DNA of 30,776 bases from an uncultured Pseudomonadota bacterium (GCA_903895005.1 CAITSH010000267.1:1-30776); one strand, 5' to 3'; counted from the stretch's first letter, positions 15,449-25,604 are shown. The notes: generated by a model not told the origin, from the sequence alone. Program-made: numbers and translations.

Positions 15449-15473
15449 GAGAGCCTCCCAAGCTTTTGGCTTT

Positions 15474-15501
15474 TTTATTCCAAGAAGGGTGCGATTGTCA
15501 A
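15474..15501 (-). promoter_or_regulatory. Candidate sigma70 promoter of the cysteine-rich exported protein gene
   Basis: On the minus strand, TTGACA lies at 15501-15496 and AATAAA at 15479-15474, with a 16-bp spacer. Transcription would begin near 15467, leaving a leader of about 20 bases that contains the GGGAGG ribosome-binding site. Position and strength fit, but this is sequence inference only. Confidence 0.5.
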
Positions 15502-15530
15502 TGCCTCCTGTGGAATTGCTGGGTGAGTAG

Positions 15531-15567
15531 GCTGTAAACCCGCGCCAGGCGCGGGTTTACAGCTTTT
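15531..15567 (+). terminator. Strong hairpin followed by T-run, plus orientation, with no obvious cognate gene
   Basis: GCTGTAAACCCGCGC (15531-15545) and its exact reverse complement (15549-15563) are separated by a 3-base loop and followed by TTTT. This is a perfect 15-bp stem of intrinsic-terminator type for plus-strand transcripts. On the minus strand there is no T-run after it. The nearest genes on both sides are minus-strand, so the transcript it would end is not apparent. Confidence 0.6.
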
Positions 15568-15591
15568 ATACCGTTTTTTGGTGCCAGAAAT

Positions 15592-15624
15592 AAAAAAGCC
15601 GGACTCCTGGGAGCCCGGCTTTTT
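15592..15624 (-). terminator. Bidirectional-type intrinsic terminator of the acnA operon
   Basis: GCCGGACTCC at 15598-15607 pairs with GGAGCCCGGC at 15610-15619, with one mismatched position that becomes a G-U pair on the minus transcript. Six A (15592-15597) on the left and five T (15620-15624) on the right flank the stem, so both strands end in a U-tract. It lies 17 bp past the acnA stop codon and should end the operon. Confidence 0.8.
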
Positions 15625-15640
15625 ACTGGTTGCGGTGCGG

Positions 15641-18367
15641 CTAGGCCGCCTTGCTCGCCGACGCCGCCGGCTTGCTCAGCAGTTCGCGCAGCACGAAGGG
15701 CAGGATACCGCCGTGGCGGTAGTAGTCCACTTCGATCGGCGTGTCGATACGCAGTTTGACCGCCACTTCACGAACGCTGCCGTTCTTGCCGGTGATAATC
15801 AGGGTCACGTCCTGCTGCGGCTTGATGTCTCCATCTATGCCGCGGACTTCGACCAGTTCCTCGCCGGTGAGGCCGAGGGTGTCAACCGAGTCGTTACCCT
15901 TGAACTGGCAGGGCAGCACACCCATGCCGATCAGGTTGGAGCGGTGGATGCGCTCGAAGCTGCGTGCGATCACGCATTTAACACCCAGCAGCATGGTGCC
16001 CTTGGCCGCCCAGTCGCGCGACGATCCGGTTCCGTACTCCTCGCCGCCGAACACGACGGTGGGAACGCCCGCGCCCATGTACTTCATGGCGGCGTCGTAG
16101 ATGGGCATTTGCTCGCCCGAGGGCTGGTGGATGGTCAGGCCGCCTTCAACGCGCGAGCCGTCCGCCTTGGGCGGCAGCATGAGGTTCTTGACGCGCACGT
16201 TAGCGAAGGTGCCGCGCATCATGATCTCGTGGTTGCCGCGGCGTGCGCCGTAGCTGTTGAAGTCCGACACCGAGACGTCGTTTTCCTGCAGGTAGATACC
16301 GGCCGGCGAGGTGGGCTTGATCGAACCGGCCGGGCTAATGTGGTCGGTCGTGATCGAGTCGCCGAACACGCCAAGGACGCGCGCGTTGCGGATGCCGGTC
16401 GTCGGCTTGGGCTCCATGCCGAAACCCTCGAAGAACGGCGGTTCGGCGATGTAGGTCGAGGCTGGCCAGTTGTAGACCTGCCCGGACACGGCCGGAACCG
16501 TCTTCCACATCGGGTTGGTGTTGGCGAGATCGCTGTAGAGCCTGCGGAAGGTGGCCGGGTCCATCGCGAATTTCATGCAGGCCATGATTTCCTTGTTGGT
16601 AGGCCAGATGTCGCCGATCCACACGTCCTTGCCGTTGGTACCCTTGCCCACCGGCTCGGTCATCAGGTCGACGAGCATGTTGCCGGCAATGGCGTAGGCC
16701 ACCACCAGCGGCGGCGAGGCGAGGAAGGCGGCGCGCAGGTTCGGGTGAATACGGGCCTCGAAGTTACGGTTGCCCGAGAGCACGGCCGCGGCGACCAGAT
16801 CGTTCTGCACGATGGTTTCTTCGACCGTCTCGGGCAGCGGGCCGGCATTGCCTATGCAGGTGGTGCAGCCGTAGGCTGAGACGTAAAAGCCGAGTTTCTC
16901 GAGATAGGGCAGCAGACCCGCTTTCTCGAGGTATTCGGTCACCACGCGCGATCCGGGGGCAAGCGAGGTCTTGACATGCTTTTTGACGGTGAGGCCTTGC
17001 TCGACGGCTTTTTTCGCCAGCAGGCCGGCGGCCAGCAGCACGCTCGGGTTGGAGGTGTTGGTGCAGGAGGTGATGGCAGCAATGAGCACGTCACCCGAGC
17101 CCACGTCGATGCCGTCGCGCGTCTTGAAGCGCTTGTTCAGGTCCTCTGGCTTCTTGGAGTAACCGTTGTCCGAGGGTGGGCTGGAGAACACCTCGGTGAA
17201 GCGGCTCTTCACGTTGCCGATTTCGATGCGGTCCTGCGGGCGCTTGGGGCCGGCGAGCGAAGGGGTGACCTTGGCAAGGTCCAGTTCCACGACCTGGCTG
17301 TAGTCGATGTCGCCCTTCTTGGGCGTGCCGTACAGGCCCTGCGCCTTGAAGTAGGCCTTGAAGGCGTCCACTTCTTCCTTGGTGCGGCCGGTGCCTTCGA
17401 AGTAATCGATGGTGTTGTCGTCAACGCCGAAGAAGCCCATGGTCGCGCCGTAATCGGGCGCCATGTTGGCGATGGTGGCGCGATCCGGAACCGACAGGCT
17501 CTCGGTGCCTTCGCCGAAAAATTCGACGAACTTGCCGACCACCTTGGTCTTGCGCATCAGCTCGGTGACGGCCAGCACGAGGTCGGTGGCGGTCACGCCG
17601 CCGATCAGCGCGCCCTTGAGATGCACGCCAACGACGTCGGGGGTCAGGAAGTAGTTGGGCTGGCCCAGCATGCCGGCCTCGGCCTCGATGCCACCCACGC
17701 CCCAGCCGACCACGCCGATGCCGTTGATCATCGTGGTGTGGCTGTCGGTGCCGACGAGCGAGTCAGGGTAGTAGACGCCGTCCTTCTTGTGGACGCCGCG
17801 AGCGAGGTACTCAAGGTTGACCTGGTGCACGATGCCAATGCCCGGGGGCACGACCTTGAAGGTTTCGAAGGCCTGCATGGCCCATTTCATGAACGTGTAG
17901 CGCTCGGTATTGCGCTTGAATTCGAGCTTGGTGTTGAGGTCGAGCGCATTCTTGGTCCCGTAGTTGTCGATCTGGACAGAGTGGTCGACAACGAGATCGA
18001 CCGGGGCGAGCGGCTCGACGACTTTGGCATTCTTGCCCAGGCGGTCTGCGGTGCTGCGCATGGCGGCGAGGTCGGCCAGCACCGGAATGCCGGTAAGGTC
18101 CTGCAGCACGATGCGTGCAAGCACGAAGGGGATTTCCTCGGTGCGCGGCGCGTTGGGTTTCCAGTTCGAGACCTGGCGGATGTTGGCCTCGGTCACTTTT
18201 TTGCCGTCGCAATTGCGCAGCACCGATTCGAGCACGATGCGCATCGAGACGGGCAGGCGCGAAATCTTTATACCAAGGGCTTTCTCGAGCACCGGCAGCG
18301 AGTAAAACTTGCCGGTCTTGCCCGAGGCCATCTTGAATGTTTGCAGCGTATTGAAGGGGTTGTTCAT
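15641..18367 (-). CDS. acnA: Aconitate hydratase A
   Basis: A 908-residue aconitase of the AcnA/IRP1 type, interconverting citrate and isocitrate through cis-aconitate. In this operon it probably also hydrates cis-2-methylaconitate to 2-methylisocitrate. The 4Fe-4S ligands are C435 in [10 protein letters not shown] and C501 and C504 in [34 protein letters not shown] (from residue 206) and the C-terminal swivelling domain with [16 protein letters not shown], which carries the substrate-binding serine and arginine, are present. The length equals the family's. AGGAG lies 7 bases before the ATG. It is the last gene of the operon, after prpD. AcnD, the prpF-dependent alternative, is not favoured because a true PrpD is encoded beside it and no prpF is visible. 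Confidence 0.96.
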   Translation of the reverse strand: MNNPFNTLQTFKMASGKTGKFYSLPVLEKALGIKISRLPVSMRIVLESVLRNCDGKKVTEANIRQVSNWKPNAPRTEEIPFVLARIVLQDLTGIPVLADLAAMRSTADRLGKNAKVVEPLAPVDLVVDHSVQIDNYGTKNALDLNTKLEFKRNTERYTFMKWAMQAFETFKVVPPGIGIVHQVNLEYLARGVHKKDGVYYPDSLVGTDSHTTMINGIGVVGWGVGGIEAEAGMLGQPNYFLTPDVVGVHLKGALIGGVTATDLVLAVTELMRKTKVVGKFVEFFGEGTESLSVPDRATIANMAPDYGATMGFFGVDDNTIDYFEGTGRTKEEVDAFKAYFKAQGLYGTPKKGDIDYSQVVELDLAKVTPSLAGPKRPQDRIEIGNVKSRFTEVFSSPPSDNGYSKKPEDLNKRFKTRDGIDVGSGDVLIAAITSCTNTSNPSVLLAAGLLAKKAVEQGLTVKKHVKTSLAPGSRVVTEYLEKAGLLPYLEKLGFYVSAYGCTTCIGNAGPLPETVEETIVQNDLVAAAVLSGNRNFEARIHPNLRAAFLASPPLVVAYAIAGNMLVDLMTEPVGKGTNGKDVWIGDIWPTNKEIMACMKFAMDPATFRRLYSDLANTNPMWKTVPAVSGQVYNWPASTYIAEPPFFEGFGMEPKPTTGIRNARVLGVFGDSITTDHISPAGSIKPTSPAGIYLQENDVSVSDFNSYGARRGNHEIMMRGTFANVRVKNLMLPPKADGSRVEGGLTIHQPSGEQMPIYDAAMKYMGAGVPTVVFGGEEYGTGSSRDWAAKGTMLLGVKCVIARSFERIHRSNLIGMGVLPCQFKGNDSVDTLGLTGEELVEVRGIDGDIKPQQDVTLIITGKNGSVREVAVKLRIDTPIEVDYYRHGGILPFVLRELLSKPAASASKAA

Positions 18368-18385
18368 GCTTTGCTCCTGAGGGAT

Positions 18386-18408
18386 TCGCCGGGGGAGGAA
18401 GCCGGCGA
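18386..18408 (-). promoter_or_regulatory. Leader hairpin just upstream of acnA
   Basis: TCGCCGG and CCGGCGA form a perfect 7-bp stem with a 9-base loop. On the acnA message the loop reads CUUCCUCCC and the AGGAG ribosome-binding site follows about 10 bases later. The loop can pair with that site, so the element could damp or time acnA translation. A chance GC-rich hairpin is equally possible. Confidence 0.25.
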
Positions 18409-18467
18409 GTTGGCTATTTTAGTGAAATCCGCAAAATCGCGTCGTTGCGACAATGCGGTGAGATTAA

Positions 18468-19919
18468 TCAGATTACGAAAAGGTCGACGAACTCATTAAC
18501 GGGCGTGGCCTCGAGCTTTGCCTGGTTCTGGCACAGCGCGAGAATGGCTTTTTGCTGCTTGGCGGGGAAACGCCGTGCAAGATTGGTTGCGAACTTGGCT
18601 TCGAGCACCGGGATGCCTTCCTTGCGGCGGCGGCGGTGGCCGATGGGGTATTCGCACACCACTTCCTTGAGCTTTTTGCCGTCCTTGAATTCCACCGTCA
18701 GGGCGTTGGCGATGGAGCGCTTGGCCGGGTCGTGGTAGTCCTTGGTGAACGCCTTGTCTTCGATGCAGACCATCTTGTCGCGCAGCACATCAATGCGCTT
18801 GTCGACGGCGATATTGTCCTCATAGTCGGATGCCGTGAGACGGCCGTGGATCAGCGGCACGGCGATCATGTACTGGATGCAGTGGTCGCGGTCGGCCGGG
18901 TTGTTGAGCGGGCCCTTCTTGTCAATGATGCGTATGGCGGCCTCGTGGGTGCGGATGGTTATCTTCTTGATGTCATCGACCGTACGGCCGAGTTTCTTGA
19001 GCTCGGCGTGCAGCGTCATCGCGCATTCGACGGCGGTCTGCGAGTGAAACTCGGCCGGGAAGGAAATCTTGAACAAGACGTTTTCCATGACGTAGGAGCC
19101 GTAGGGGCGCTGGAAGGCGAATTCCTTCCCCTTGAAAAGCACGTCGTAGAAGCCCCATCCCTTGGCCGTCAGGACCGAGGGATAGCCCATTTCGCCGGTC
19201 TTGGCGATGAGGGCGAGGCGCACGGCGCGGCTGGTGGCGTCGCCGGCGGCCCAGGACTTGCGGCTGCCGGTGTTGGGCGCATGGCGATAGGTGCGCAGGC
19301 TCTGGCCGTCGACCCAGGCGAGCGACAGCGCGTTGATGACTTCGTCGTAACTGAGCCCCAGCATGTTGGAGACCACGCCGGTCGAGGCGACCTTGACCAG
19401 CACCACGTGGTCGAGGCCGACCTTGTTGAAGCTGTTCTCGAGCGCGATGCAGCCCTGGATTTCATGCGCCTTGATCATGCCGGTTAGCACGTCCTTCATC
19501 ACCAGCGGCTTTTTGCCCGCGGCGACGGCATTGCGCGACAGCCAGTCGGCCATGGCAAGAATGCCGCCGAGGTTGTCCGAAGGGTGGCCCCATTCGGCGG
19601 CAAGCCAGGTGTCGTTGAAGTCGAGCCAGCGGATCATCGTGCCGATGTTGAAAGCGGCCTGTACCGGGTCGAGCTGGAACTGCGTGCCCGGCACCTTGGC
19701 GCCATTGGGAACCACGGTTCCCGGTACGATGGGGCCCATCAGCTTGGTGCAGGCGGGGTATTCAAGCGCCTCAAAGCCGCAGCCGAGCGTGTCCATCAGG
19801 CATAGCCGCGCGGTGTTGTAGGCTTCCTTGCTGCTGATTTTTGCCTTGGTGACGTAATTGGCGATATCCACCAGTACCTTGTCGGATTTGGGGCGGACGT
19901 TGGAGATGTGAGCGCTCAT
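18468..19919 (-). CDS. prpD: 2-Methylcitrate dehydratase
   Basis: A 483-residue MmgE/PrpD-family enzyme that removes water from 2-methylcitrate to give cis-2-methylaconitate in the methylcitrate cycle, without an iron-sulfur cluster. The length matches PrpD exactly. Characteristic stretches include [40 protein letters not shown] with the active-site region, and [20 protein letters not shown]. The ATG at 19919 begins [19 protein letters not shown], typical of PrpD, and has AAGG upstream; an ATG at 19967 would add 16 atypical residues. It is followed by acnA after 100 bp and preceded by the 86-residue unknown protein. Confidence 0.95.
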   Translation of the reverse strand: MSAHISNVRPKSDKVLVDIANYVTKAKISSKEAYNTARLCLMDTLGCGFEALEYPACTKLMGPIVPGTVVPNGAKVPGTQFQLDPVQAAFNIGTMIRWLDFNDTWLAAEWGHPSDNLGGILAMADWLSRNAVAAGKKPLVMKDVLTGMIKAHEIQGCIALENSFNKVGLDHVVLVKVASTGVVSNMLGLSYDEVINALSLAWVDGQSLRTYRHAPNTGSRKSWAAGDATSRAVRLALIAKTGEMGYPSVLTAKGWGFYDVLFKGKEFAFQRPYGSYVMENVLFKISFPAEFHSQTAVECAMTLHAELKKLGRTVDDIKKITIRTHEAAIRIIDKKGPLNNPADRDHCIQYMIAVPLIHGRLTASDYEDNIAVDKRIDVLRDKMVCIEDKAFTKDYHDPAKRSIANALTVEFKDGKKLKEVVCEYPIGHRRRRKEGIPVLEAKFATNLARRFPAKQQKAILALCQNQAKLEATPVNEFVDLFVI

Positions 19920-19993
19920 GCGGGTTACCTTGTTGTTAGTAAAGTGGTTGGGTAAGTAAGTGGGCAACTGAAATTAGTGGTATCTCATGGGTC

Positions 19994-20254
19994 TCAGTGT
20001 CCCGGGTAGCTCAGGTTGAGATGGTCTTCGCGGCGGTTCGAAATGCTGACTTCGGCGCGGCTGATCGGACTCAGTTGCGCCAGAGCCTGCACGACGGCGG
20101 TGCGTTCCACCAGAAGCGCGTTGAAGTCCGTATCGCAGGCCGTTACGGGACGCGCGTAGTGCTGCAGCTCGTTGCACAGCAGCAGGCGGCGTGCTTCAAG
20201 TAATTCGATGCACTGTCGCAGTATGACGGCTTGCGGGCTGGTTGCGGCGGCCAT
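19994..20254 (-). CDS. Small unknown protein between prpC and prpD
   Basis: An 86-residue protein that I do not recognise. It is soluble, with no signal peptide and two cysteines (residues 15 and 27) plus C40. Residues 8-60 look like two amphipathic helices (VILRQCIELLEARRLLLCNE, then DFNALLVERTAVVQALAQL). It lies on the operon strand with about 30 bp to prpC and 75 bp to prpD, and has AGGG before its ATG. Its position inside a metabolic operon suggests an accessory or regulatory part, but no function can be named. The open frame could in principle be spurious, though its spacing and composition favour a real gene. Confidence 0.6.
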   Translation of the reverse strand: MAAATSPQAVILRQCIELLEARRLLLCNELQHYARPVTACDTDFNALLVERTAVVQALAQLSPISRAEVSISNRREDHLNLSYPGH

Positions 20255-20286
20255 GGCGGATTCCCTGGTGAAGGATGGCGTGGTGC

Positions 20287-21447
20287 TTACTTGCGAGATT
20301 TCAGCGGCAGGTACTTCTGGTTTTCCGGGCCGGTGTAGTTTGCGGTCGGACGGATGATCTTGCCGTCGATGCGTTGCTCAATCACGTGCGCCGCCCAGCC
20401 GGAGGTACGGCTGACGACGAAAATCGGCGTGAACATCGCCGTCGGCACGCCCATCATGTTGTAGGACACGGCGCTGAACCAGTCCAGATTGGGGAACATT
20501 TTTTTCTCGCGCCACATCACCGTCTCAAGCCGCTCGGCAATATCGAACAGCTTCATGTCGTTCCTTTCCTTGGAAAGCTTGCGCGCAACCTCCTTGATGA
20601 CCTTGTTGCGCGGGTCGCCGATGGTGTAGACCGGATGGCCGAAGCCTATGACGATCTGCTTCTCGGCGATGCGCTTCACCACATCGGCTTCAGCATCATC
20701 GGGGCCGGCATAACGACTTTGCACTTCGAACGCGACTTCGTTGGCACCGCCGTGCTTGGGGCCGCGCAGCGCGCCGATGCCGCCGGTGATCGCCGAGTAC
20801 ATGTCCGAGCCGGTGCCCGCGATGACGCGGCAGGCGAAGGTCGAGGCATTGAATTCGTGCTCGGCATAGAGGATCAGCGAGGTGTGCATGGCGCGCACCC
20901 ATGAGGCTGAAGGGGCCTTGCCGTGCAGGAGGTGCAGGAAGTGGCCGCCGATGGACTCGTCGTCGGTCTCCACCTCGATGCGCCGGCCGTTGAAAGCGTA
21001 GTGGTACCAGTAGAGCAGCATCGAGCCGAAGGAGGCCATCAGCCGGTCGGCGATGTCTTTTGCACCGGGAATATTGTGGTCGTCCTTTTCAGGAACCATG
21101 TTGCCGAGCAGGGAGCAGCCGGTGCGCAACACGTCCATCGGGTGGGCCGAGGCCGGAACGCATTCGAGCGCCGCTTTGAGGCTTGCCGGCAGGCCGCGCA
21201 ACGCGCGGAGCTTGAGCTTGTAGCCGGCCAGTTCGGCGGCGTTGGGCAGCGTGCCATGCACCAGCAGGTGGGCGATTTCCTCGAATTCGGCGTCGTCGGC
21301 GAATTCGAGAATGTCATAGCCGCGGTAATGCAGGTCGTTGCCGCTGCGGCCAACCGTGCAAAGAGCCGTATTGCCGGCGGTGACTCCGGACAGCGCAACC
21401 GACTTCTTTGGTTTTGGTGCGTTGGGGTTCGGGGTGTCTGAGCTCAT
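20287..21447 (-). CDS. prpC: 2-Methylcitrate synthase
   Basis: A 386-residue citrate-synthase-family enzyme that condenses propionyl-CoA with oxaloacetate to 2-methylcitrate. Diagnostic sites are [16 protein letters not shown] with the catalytic histidine, [14 protein letters not shown] with the second histidine, and the PrpC-type opening [29 protein letters not shown]. It is 40 to 50 residues shorter than GltA-type citrate synthases, as expected for PrpC. Its ATG overlaps the prpB stop as ATGA, with AGGAG upstream. A second, GltA-type citrate synthase begins at 30366 in the divergent operon, so the two reactions on oxaloacetate are encoded at the same locus. Confidence 0.95.
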   Translation of the reverse strand: MSSDTPNPNAPKPKKSVALSGVTAGNTALCTVGRSGNDLHYRGYDILEFADDAEFEEIAHLLVHGTLPNAAELAGYKLKLRALRGLPASLKAALECVPASAHPMDVLRTGCSLLGNMVPEKDDHNIPGAKDIADRLMASFGSMLLYWYHYAFNGRRIEVETDDESIGGHFLHLLHGKAPSASWVRAMHTSLILYAEHEFNASTFACRVIAGTGSDMYSAITGGIGALRGPKHGGANEVAFEVQSRYAGPDDAEADVVKRIAEKQIVIGFGHPVYTIGDPRNKVIKEVARKLSKERNDMKLFDIAERLETVMWREKKMFPNLDWFSAVSYNMMGVPTAMFTPIFVVSRTSGWAAHVIEQRIDGKIIRPTANYTGPENQKYLPLKSRK

Positions 21448-22337
21448 TTGCTTTTCTCCTTGGCAAACAGTGTGTCGAGTTTTTGTTCGTAGGCGTGATA
21501 GCCGAGGTAGTCGTAAAGGTCGTTGCGCGTTTGCATGGTGTCGACAACGTTCTTTTGCGTGCCTTCCTTGCGCACAGCTTGGTAGACCTTTAGCGCGGCG
21601 GCATTCATTGCGCGGAAAGCCGACAGAGGGTAGAGCGCGATGGCGACATCGGCCGAGCGCAACTCGTCCAGCGTGAACAGCGGCGTCGAGCCGAATTCGG
21701 TGATGTTGGCAAGGATGGGCACTTTCACTGCATCGGCGAACTTCTTGTACATCGAAAGCTCGGTCATCGCTTCGGGAAAGATGCCGTCGGCGCCCGCTTC
21801 GACGCAGGCGCAGGCGCGGTCTATCGCTGCCTGCAGGCCTTCTACGGCAAGGGCATCAGTGCGCGCCATGATGAAAAAATCCGGGTCGGTGCGCGCATCA
21901 ACGGCGGCCTTGATGCGGTCGACCATTTCAGTTTGTGTGACCAGCTCCTTGCCCGGGCGGTGGCCGCAACGCTTTGCGCCGACCTGGTCTTCAATGTGCA
22001 TCGCCCCGGCCCCGAACTTGATCAGGGATTTGACGGTGCGCCCGACGTTGAAGGCGCTGGCGCCAAAGCCGGTGTCAACGTCAACCAGCAGCGGCAGCGA
22101 GCACGCGTCTGTTATGCGACGGATGTCGGTGAGCACGTCATCGAGGTTGGAGATGCCAAGGTCGGGCAGGCCGAGCGAACCGGCGGCGACGCCGCCCCCG
22201 GAAAGGTAAATCGACTTGTAGCCGCTGCGTTCGGCAAGGCGCGCGTGATAGGCGTTGATCGCGCCTATGCATTGCAGCGGCGCTTCGGCTTTAAGTGCGT
22301 CGCGGAACTTGGCGCCGGCAGAAAGTGTTTGGCTCAT
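21444..22337 (-). CDS. prpB: 2-Methylisocitrate lyase
   Basis: A 297-residue lyase of the isocitrate lyase/PEP mutase family that splits 2-methylisocitrate into pyruvate and succinate. The catalytic loop KRCGHRPGK carries C124. Metal and substrate residues lie in [16 protein letters not shown] and [10 protein letters not shown], with HIEDQ at about 114-118. The ATG at 22337 begins [16 protein letters not shown], as in other PrpB proteins; the open frame runs on upstream only because it crosses the neighbouring gene in another frame. It overlaps prpC by 4 bp and follows the lyase gene by 50 bp. Its succinate product feeds Sdh, encoded divergently. Confidence 0.96.
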   Translation of the reverse strand: MSQTLSAGAKFRDALKAEAPLQCIGAINAYHARLAERSGYKSIYLSGGGVAAGSLGLPDLGISNLDDVLTDIRRITDACSLPLLVDVDTGFGASAFNVGRTVKSLIKFGAGAMHIEDQVGAKRCGHRPGKELVTQTEMVDRIKAAVDARTDPDFFIMARTDALAVEGLQAAIDRACACVEAGADGIFPEAMTELSMYKKFADAVKVPILANITEFGSTPLFTLDELRSADVAIALYPLSAFRAMNAAALKVYQAVRKEGTQKNVVDTMQTRNDLYDYLGYHAYEQKLDTLFAKEKSK

Positions 22338-22387
22338 CGTATTTGCTCTCTTTGTTGAATGGGGGTTTGCGTGCGTGTGCCGGAAAA

Positions 22388-23401
22388 TCAGGGGAAAAAA
22401 GCCTTGGCCGCGGCATCGGGAATCGCCACGCCGGTAACCCGGGCCTTTTGCAGGATTTCCCAAAAGTAGCGGTAGGTGGCGCGGTCGTGCAATTCGCCGG
22501 CGTACTGTATCGGGCCCCAGTCGCCTGTTTGTGCGGCGAGCAGGATGTTGGCCGCATCCGCGACCTCCGAGTAGTCGGGCTTCATTGCATCGACAATGGA
22601 CTGGATCTGCGTGGGGTAAATCGACCACATGCGCAAAAAGCCGAATTCGTGGCGGGCGCGATGCGCATCGTTGTAGGCGGTGTGCGGGTTTTTCAAGTCG
22701 AGCGTGACGTTGTGCGCCGGTACGATGCCGTTGGCCAGTGCTGCGGCAACCACCTCGGTCTTGGCCCGGGCGAGCAGTTTGTGGTCGAACTGTGCCGGCG
22801 AACGCATGGCGGCGGCCGGGATTGCGCCGTGGTGGCCGGAGACGAAGTCCATCAGGCCGAAGTCGAGCACTTGCATCCACGGCAAGCCGGCAATGGAATG
22901 GGCTTCGCGCAGCGCGCCGTGGGTCTCGACCAGCGCATGAATGGGGATGACGCGCTTGACGCCATGTGCAGCAGCGACCTTCTGGATGTAATGAATCATC
23001 TCCGCAACTTGTACTGCATTGGTCGGCTTGGGAATGGTGATATACGCGAGCGCGTTGCCTGCACCAGAGACGAGTATGTCCACATCCTGCTTCCAGGAAG
23101 CGTGGGTGTAATCGTGCATGCGCGCACCAGCCTGTTTGTGCTTGTTAGCAGGGGAGTTGAGCATGCGCACGATCATTTCGGCGTGTTCTTTCTCCTTGCC
23201 GGCCTGGGCGCCGTCCTCGCAGTCGCAGGTGATATCAAAGATGGGGCCGAGCTTGTCCTGCAGTTCGAGCGCCTTGCCTATGAGTTTTTCGCTGCCGGCG
23301 AAGTGCTCGCAAGACGGTATTACCGGGAAGGGCTTTTCACCGCGAAAAAGGGCTTCACCGGGGTGGACGGGCTTGGTGGCTTGGCGGGTTTGGCTTGTCA
23401 T
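22388..23401 (-). CDS. HpcH/HpaI-family CitE-like CoA-ester lyase
   Basis: A 337-residue HpcH/HpaI or CitE-like lyase of the group that cleaves malyl-CoA, beta-methylmalyl-CoA or citramalyl-CoA. The magnesium ligands are E159 in [11 protein letters not shown] and D185 in [11 protein letters not shown]. The acidic TCDCEDGAQ (59-66) and the arginine in GARMHDYTH (about 94) fit the carboxylate and CoA pocket. The start is the ATG at 23401 ([19 protein letters not shown]), overlapping the hydratase stop as ATGA; the open frame upstream runs through that gene. CitE-like genes of this type sit near mdh in several betaproteobacteria, usually without a named role. Here the coupling to a mesaconyl-CoA hydratase favours beta-methylmalyl-CoA lyase, giving propionyl-CoA and glyoxylate. 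Malyl-CoA or citramalyl-CoA lyase are alternatives. Confidence 0.85.
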   Translation of the reverse strand: MTSQTRQATKPVHPGEALFRGEKPFPVIPSCEHFAGSEKLIGKALELQDKLGPIFDITCDCEDGAQAGKEKEHAEMIVRMLNSPANKHKQAGARMHDYTHASWKQDVDILVSGAGNALAYITIPKPTNAVQVAEMIHYIQKVAAAHGVKRVIPIHALVETHGALREAHSIAGLPWMQVLDFGLMDFVSGHHGAIPAAAMRSPAQFDHKLLARAKTEVVAAALANGIVPAHNVTLDLKNPHTAYNDAHRARHEFGFLRMWSIYPTQIQSIVDAMKPDYSEVADAANILLAAQTGDWGPIQYAGELHDRATYRYFWEILQKARVTGVAIPDAAAKAFFP

Positions 23402-24459
23402 TGTGGCTTTCTTGGCATCAGTACCGTGTAGTCGAGATCGAGTACGACGTGTTCGTCGTATTTGCCGCCCGCATCCGAGACCGGACGCTTTGCCAGGGTC
23501 GGCAGGTTTTTGAGGCCGATCAGGCGCAGGCGAAGTGCGCCGATATCCTTGCGGCCGGGCAGGTCCCATTTGTCGATGACTTCGCTCCTGGCGTAAAGCG
23601 TGTCGCCGGCGAAGGTTGGCGCAATGTGGCTGCCTCCGTTGATGGCGGTAATGATCAGGGCGTTTTCCAGGCCTTCATATGACAGCGCGCGGCAAACGGA
23701 GATTACGTGGCCACCGTACATCAGGCGCCGTCCGAACTGCGAGTCTTTCATGGCGAGGGCGTCAAAGTGCACGCGGGCGCTGTTCTGGTAAAGGCGCGTC
23801 GCAAGCATGTGGTCGCATTCCTCGACGGTCATGCCCGAAGGATGCTCGATGTGTTCGCCCACTGCGTAGTCGTCCCACAGGTCAACGCTGCCGGTAGCCG
23901 TTGTGTCGAACGCCGACGTGTCCAAGCCGGGAGGGATGCTTAACCCCTCCGGCGGGACAAATGCAGGGAGTTGCGGAACGTGTGTGGCGGGCGCGGGCGC
24001 AGCGGCGTCGTGCTTGTGCACCATCGCCCAGCGCACCCAGGTGAGTACCGCCTGCCCGTGCTGGTTGCTGATGGTTGAGCGCACCCACACCACGCCGGAC
24101 TTGCCGTTGGCATTTTGCCTGAGGCCGATGACCTCGGATTCCGCGGCAAGCGTGTCCCAAGCGTACACCGGCAGCAAAAAGCGCACATCGGCATAGCCGA
24201 GGTTGGCGATGGCATTGAGGGAAATATCCGCAACCGTTTTGCCGAAGGCGATATGGAAGGCCAGCAGGTCGTCGATCGGCCGGTCACGGTAGCCAAGGGC
24301 CACCGCAGTCGGGCGCGATGAGGCAAGGACATGGCGCGCCCCGGTAAGGGCGATATAGAGCGACGCATCGCCGTCACCCAGGGTGCGTGGTGTAGCGTGG
24401 CGAAAAACCTGCCCGAGGCGGAAATCCTCGAAAAAATTTCCGCGACGCTGTTTCATCAT
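23398..24459 (-). CDS. mch: Mesaconyl-CoA hydratase-like double hot-dog protein
   Basis: A 353-residue MaoC-type double hot-dog enzyme. The N-terminal half (GNFFEDFRLGQVFRHATPRT, IDDLLAFHIAFGKTVADISL, NAIANLGYADVRF) closely resembles what I recall of mesaconyl-CoA (2-methylfumaryl-CoA) hydratase of Rhodobacter sphaeroides, which interconverts mesaconyl-CoA and beta-methylmalyl-CoA. The second hot-dog holds NSARVHFDALAM with H231 and D233, the MaoC dyad region, then FGRRLMYGGHVIS. The length is close to Mch (about 343). I chose the ATG at 24459; 24456 is equally possible and no site has a strong Shine-Dalgarno. It follows mdh after 155 bp and overlaps the lyase gene by 4 bp. A general enoyl-CoA hydratase is less likely. 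Confidence 0.82.
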   Translation of the reverse strand: MMKQRRGNFFEDFRLGQVFRHATPRTLGDGDASLYIALTGARHVLASSRPTAVALGYRDRPIDDLLAFHIAFGKTVADISLNAIANLGYADVRFLLPVYAWDTLAAESEVIGLRQNANGKSGVVWVRSTISNQHGQAVLTWVRWAMVHKHDAAAPAPATHVPQLPAFVPPEGLSIPPGLDTSAFDTTATGSVDLWDDYAVGEHIEHPSGMTVEECDHMLATRLYQNSARVHFDALAMKDSQFGRRLMYGGHVISVCRALSYEGLENALIITAINGGSHIAPTFAGDTLYARSEVIDKWDLPGRKDIGALRLRLIGLKNLPTLAKRPVSDAGGKYDEHVVLDLDYTVLMPRKPQ

Positions 24460-24614
24460 CAGGGCAAAGCGGTCCGCGGTTTTCCGGTGGATCCGGGAAC
24501 GCGCCGCTGCGCCGGAAGTCCCAGCCATCCCAGGCGGGGACTTTCGACGTGCGTGTACTGCATTTTCCGACGGGCGCATGAATCCGTCATCGGCTGCGGA
24601 CCGGTTCCGGCTTC

Positions 24615-25604
24615 TTAGCCGAGCAGGTGTTTCACGCCATCGCGCTCTTCGAGCAGTTCCTTGAGGGTGAAGTCCATTTTTTCGCGGCTGAATGCGTCGA
24701 CCTCAAGGCCGGTGACGCGGGTGTAGGTGCCATTGGCGCAGGTGACCGGCACACCGTACATCACGCCTTCGGGAATGCCGTAGCTGCCGTCAGAGGGAAT
24801 GCCCATGGTGACCCACTTGCCGTTGGTGCCCAGCGTCCAGTCGCGGATGTGGTCGATGGCGGCGTTGGCTGCCGAAGCTGCCGAGGACAGGCCGCGCGCT
24901 TCTATGATTTCCGCGCCGCGCTTGCCGACTTTGGGGATATAGGTGTCGCGGTACCAGGCCTCGTCATTTACCAGGGACTTGGCCGGCGTGCCGCCGATGG
25001 TGGCGAAACGGATGTCCGGGTACATGGTCGGCGAGTGGTTGCCCCAGACGACCATTTTTTCGATCGCATCGACCGGCTTGCCGGTGCGCGTTGCCAGCTG
25101 CGACAGTGCGCGGTTGTGGTCAAGGCGCAGCATGGCGGTGAAGTTGCCGGACGGGAGGTCGGGCGCGGACTTCATGGCGATATAGGCATTGGTATTGGCG
25201 GGGTTGCCGACAACGAGGACCTTGACGGTGCGCTTGGCGACTTCGTTGAGAGCGCGCCCCTGCACGGTGAAGATTGCGCCGTTGGCCTCGAGCAGGTCTT
25301 TCCTTTCCATGCCCTTGGAGCGCGGACGTGCACCAACGAGCAAGGCGACATCGGCATCCTTGAACGCTACTTTGGCATCCGAGGCGGCGATCATGCCGGC
25401 GAGCAGCGGGAAGGCGCAGTCATCGAGTTCCATCATCACGCCCTTGAGCGCGTTTTGGGCTTTTTCGTCGGGGATTTCCAGCATCTGCAGGATAACCGGC
25501 TGGTCTTTGCCGAGCATTTCGCCGCTGGCGATGCGAAACAGCAGGCTGTAACCGATCTGGCCGGCGGCGCCGGTGACTGCAACACGAACTGGGGACTTGG
25601 CCAT
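24615..25604 (-). CDS. mdh: Malate dehydrogenase
   Basis: A 329-residue NAD-dependent malate dehydrogenase of the cytosolic/bacterial type. The nucleotide-binding motif GAAGQIG is at residues 12-18, and [15 protein letters not shown] carries the substrate arginines R95 and R101. LDHNRA (D162, R165) and GNHS with catalytic H190 complete the site. The length is typical. The start is ATG at 25604 with GGAG about 9 bases upstream; an upstream ATG at 25679 would add 25 non-family residues. It is the first gene of the operon, under the candidate promoter at 25728-25756, and oxidises malate to the oxaloacetate used by PrpC and GltA. Confidence 0.97.
   Translation of the reverse strand: MAKSPVRVAVTGAAGQIGYSLLFRIASGEMLGKDQPVILQMLEIPDEKAQNALKGVMMELDDCAFPLLAGMIAASDAKVAFKDADVALLVGARPRSKGMERKDLLEANGAIFTVQGRALNEVAKRTVKVLVVGNPANTNAYIAMKSAPDLPSGNFTAMLRLDHNRALSQLATRTGKPVDAIEKMVVWGNHSPTMYPDIRFATIGGTPAKSLVNDEAWYRDTYIPKVGKRGAEIIEARGLSSAASAANAAIDHIRDWTLGTNGKWVTMGIPSDGSYGIPEGVMYGVPVTCANGTYTRVTGLEVDAFSREKMDFTLKELLEERDGVKHLLG

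Noticed and set aside
15578..16879. Long open frame on the plus strand, 433 codons, opposite acnA
   Set aside because: It is antisense to a clear aconitase, has a His/Arg/Gly-rich composition typical of GC-rich shadow frames and no family motif.
16976..18499. Long open frame on the plus strand, 507 codons, opposite acnA
   Set aside because: Same reason: it is a shadow of the acnA codon pattern, with low-complexity Gly/His/Val content.
22338..22880. In-frame upstream extension of prpB
   Set aside because: The extra sequence overlaps the lyase gene in another frame and has no PrpB similarity; the ATG at 22337 gives a normal PrpB start.
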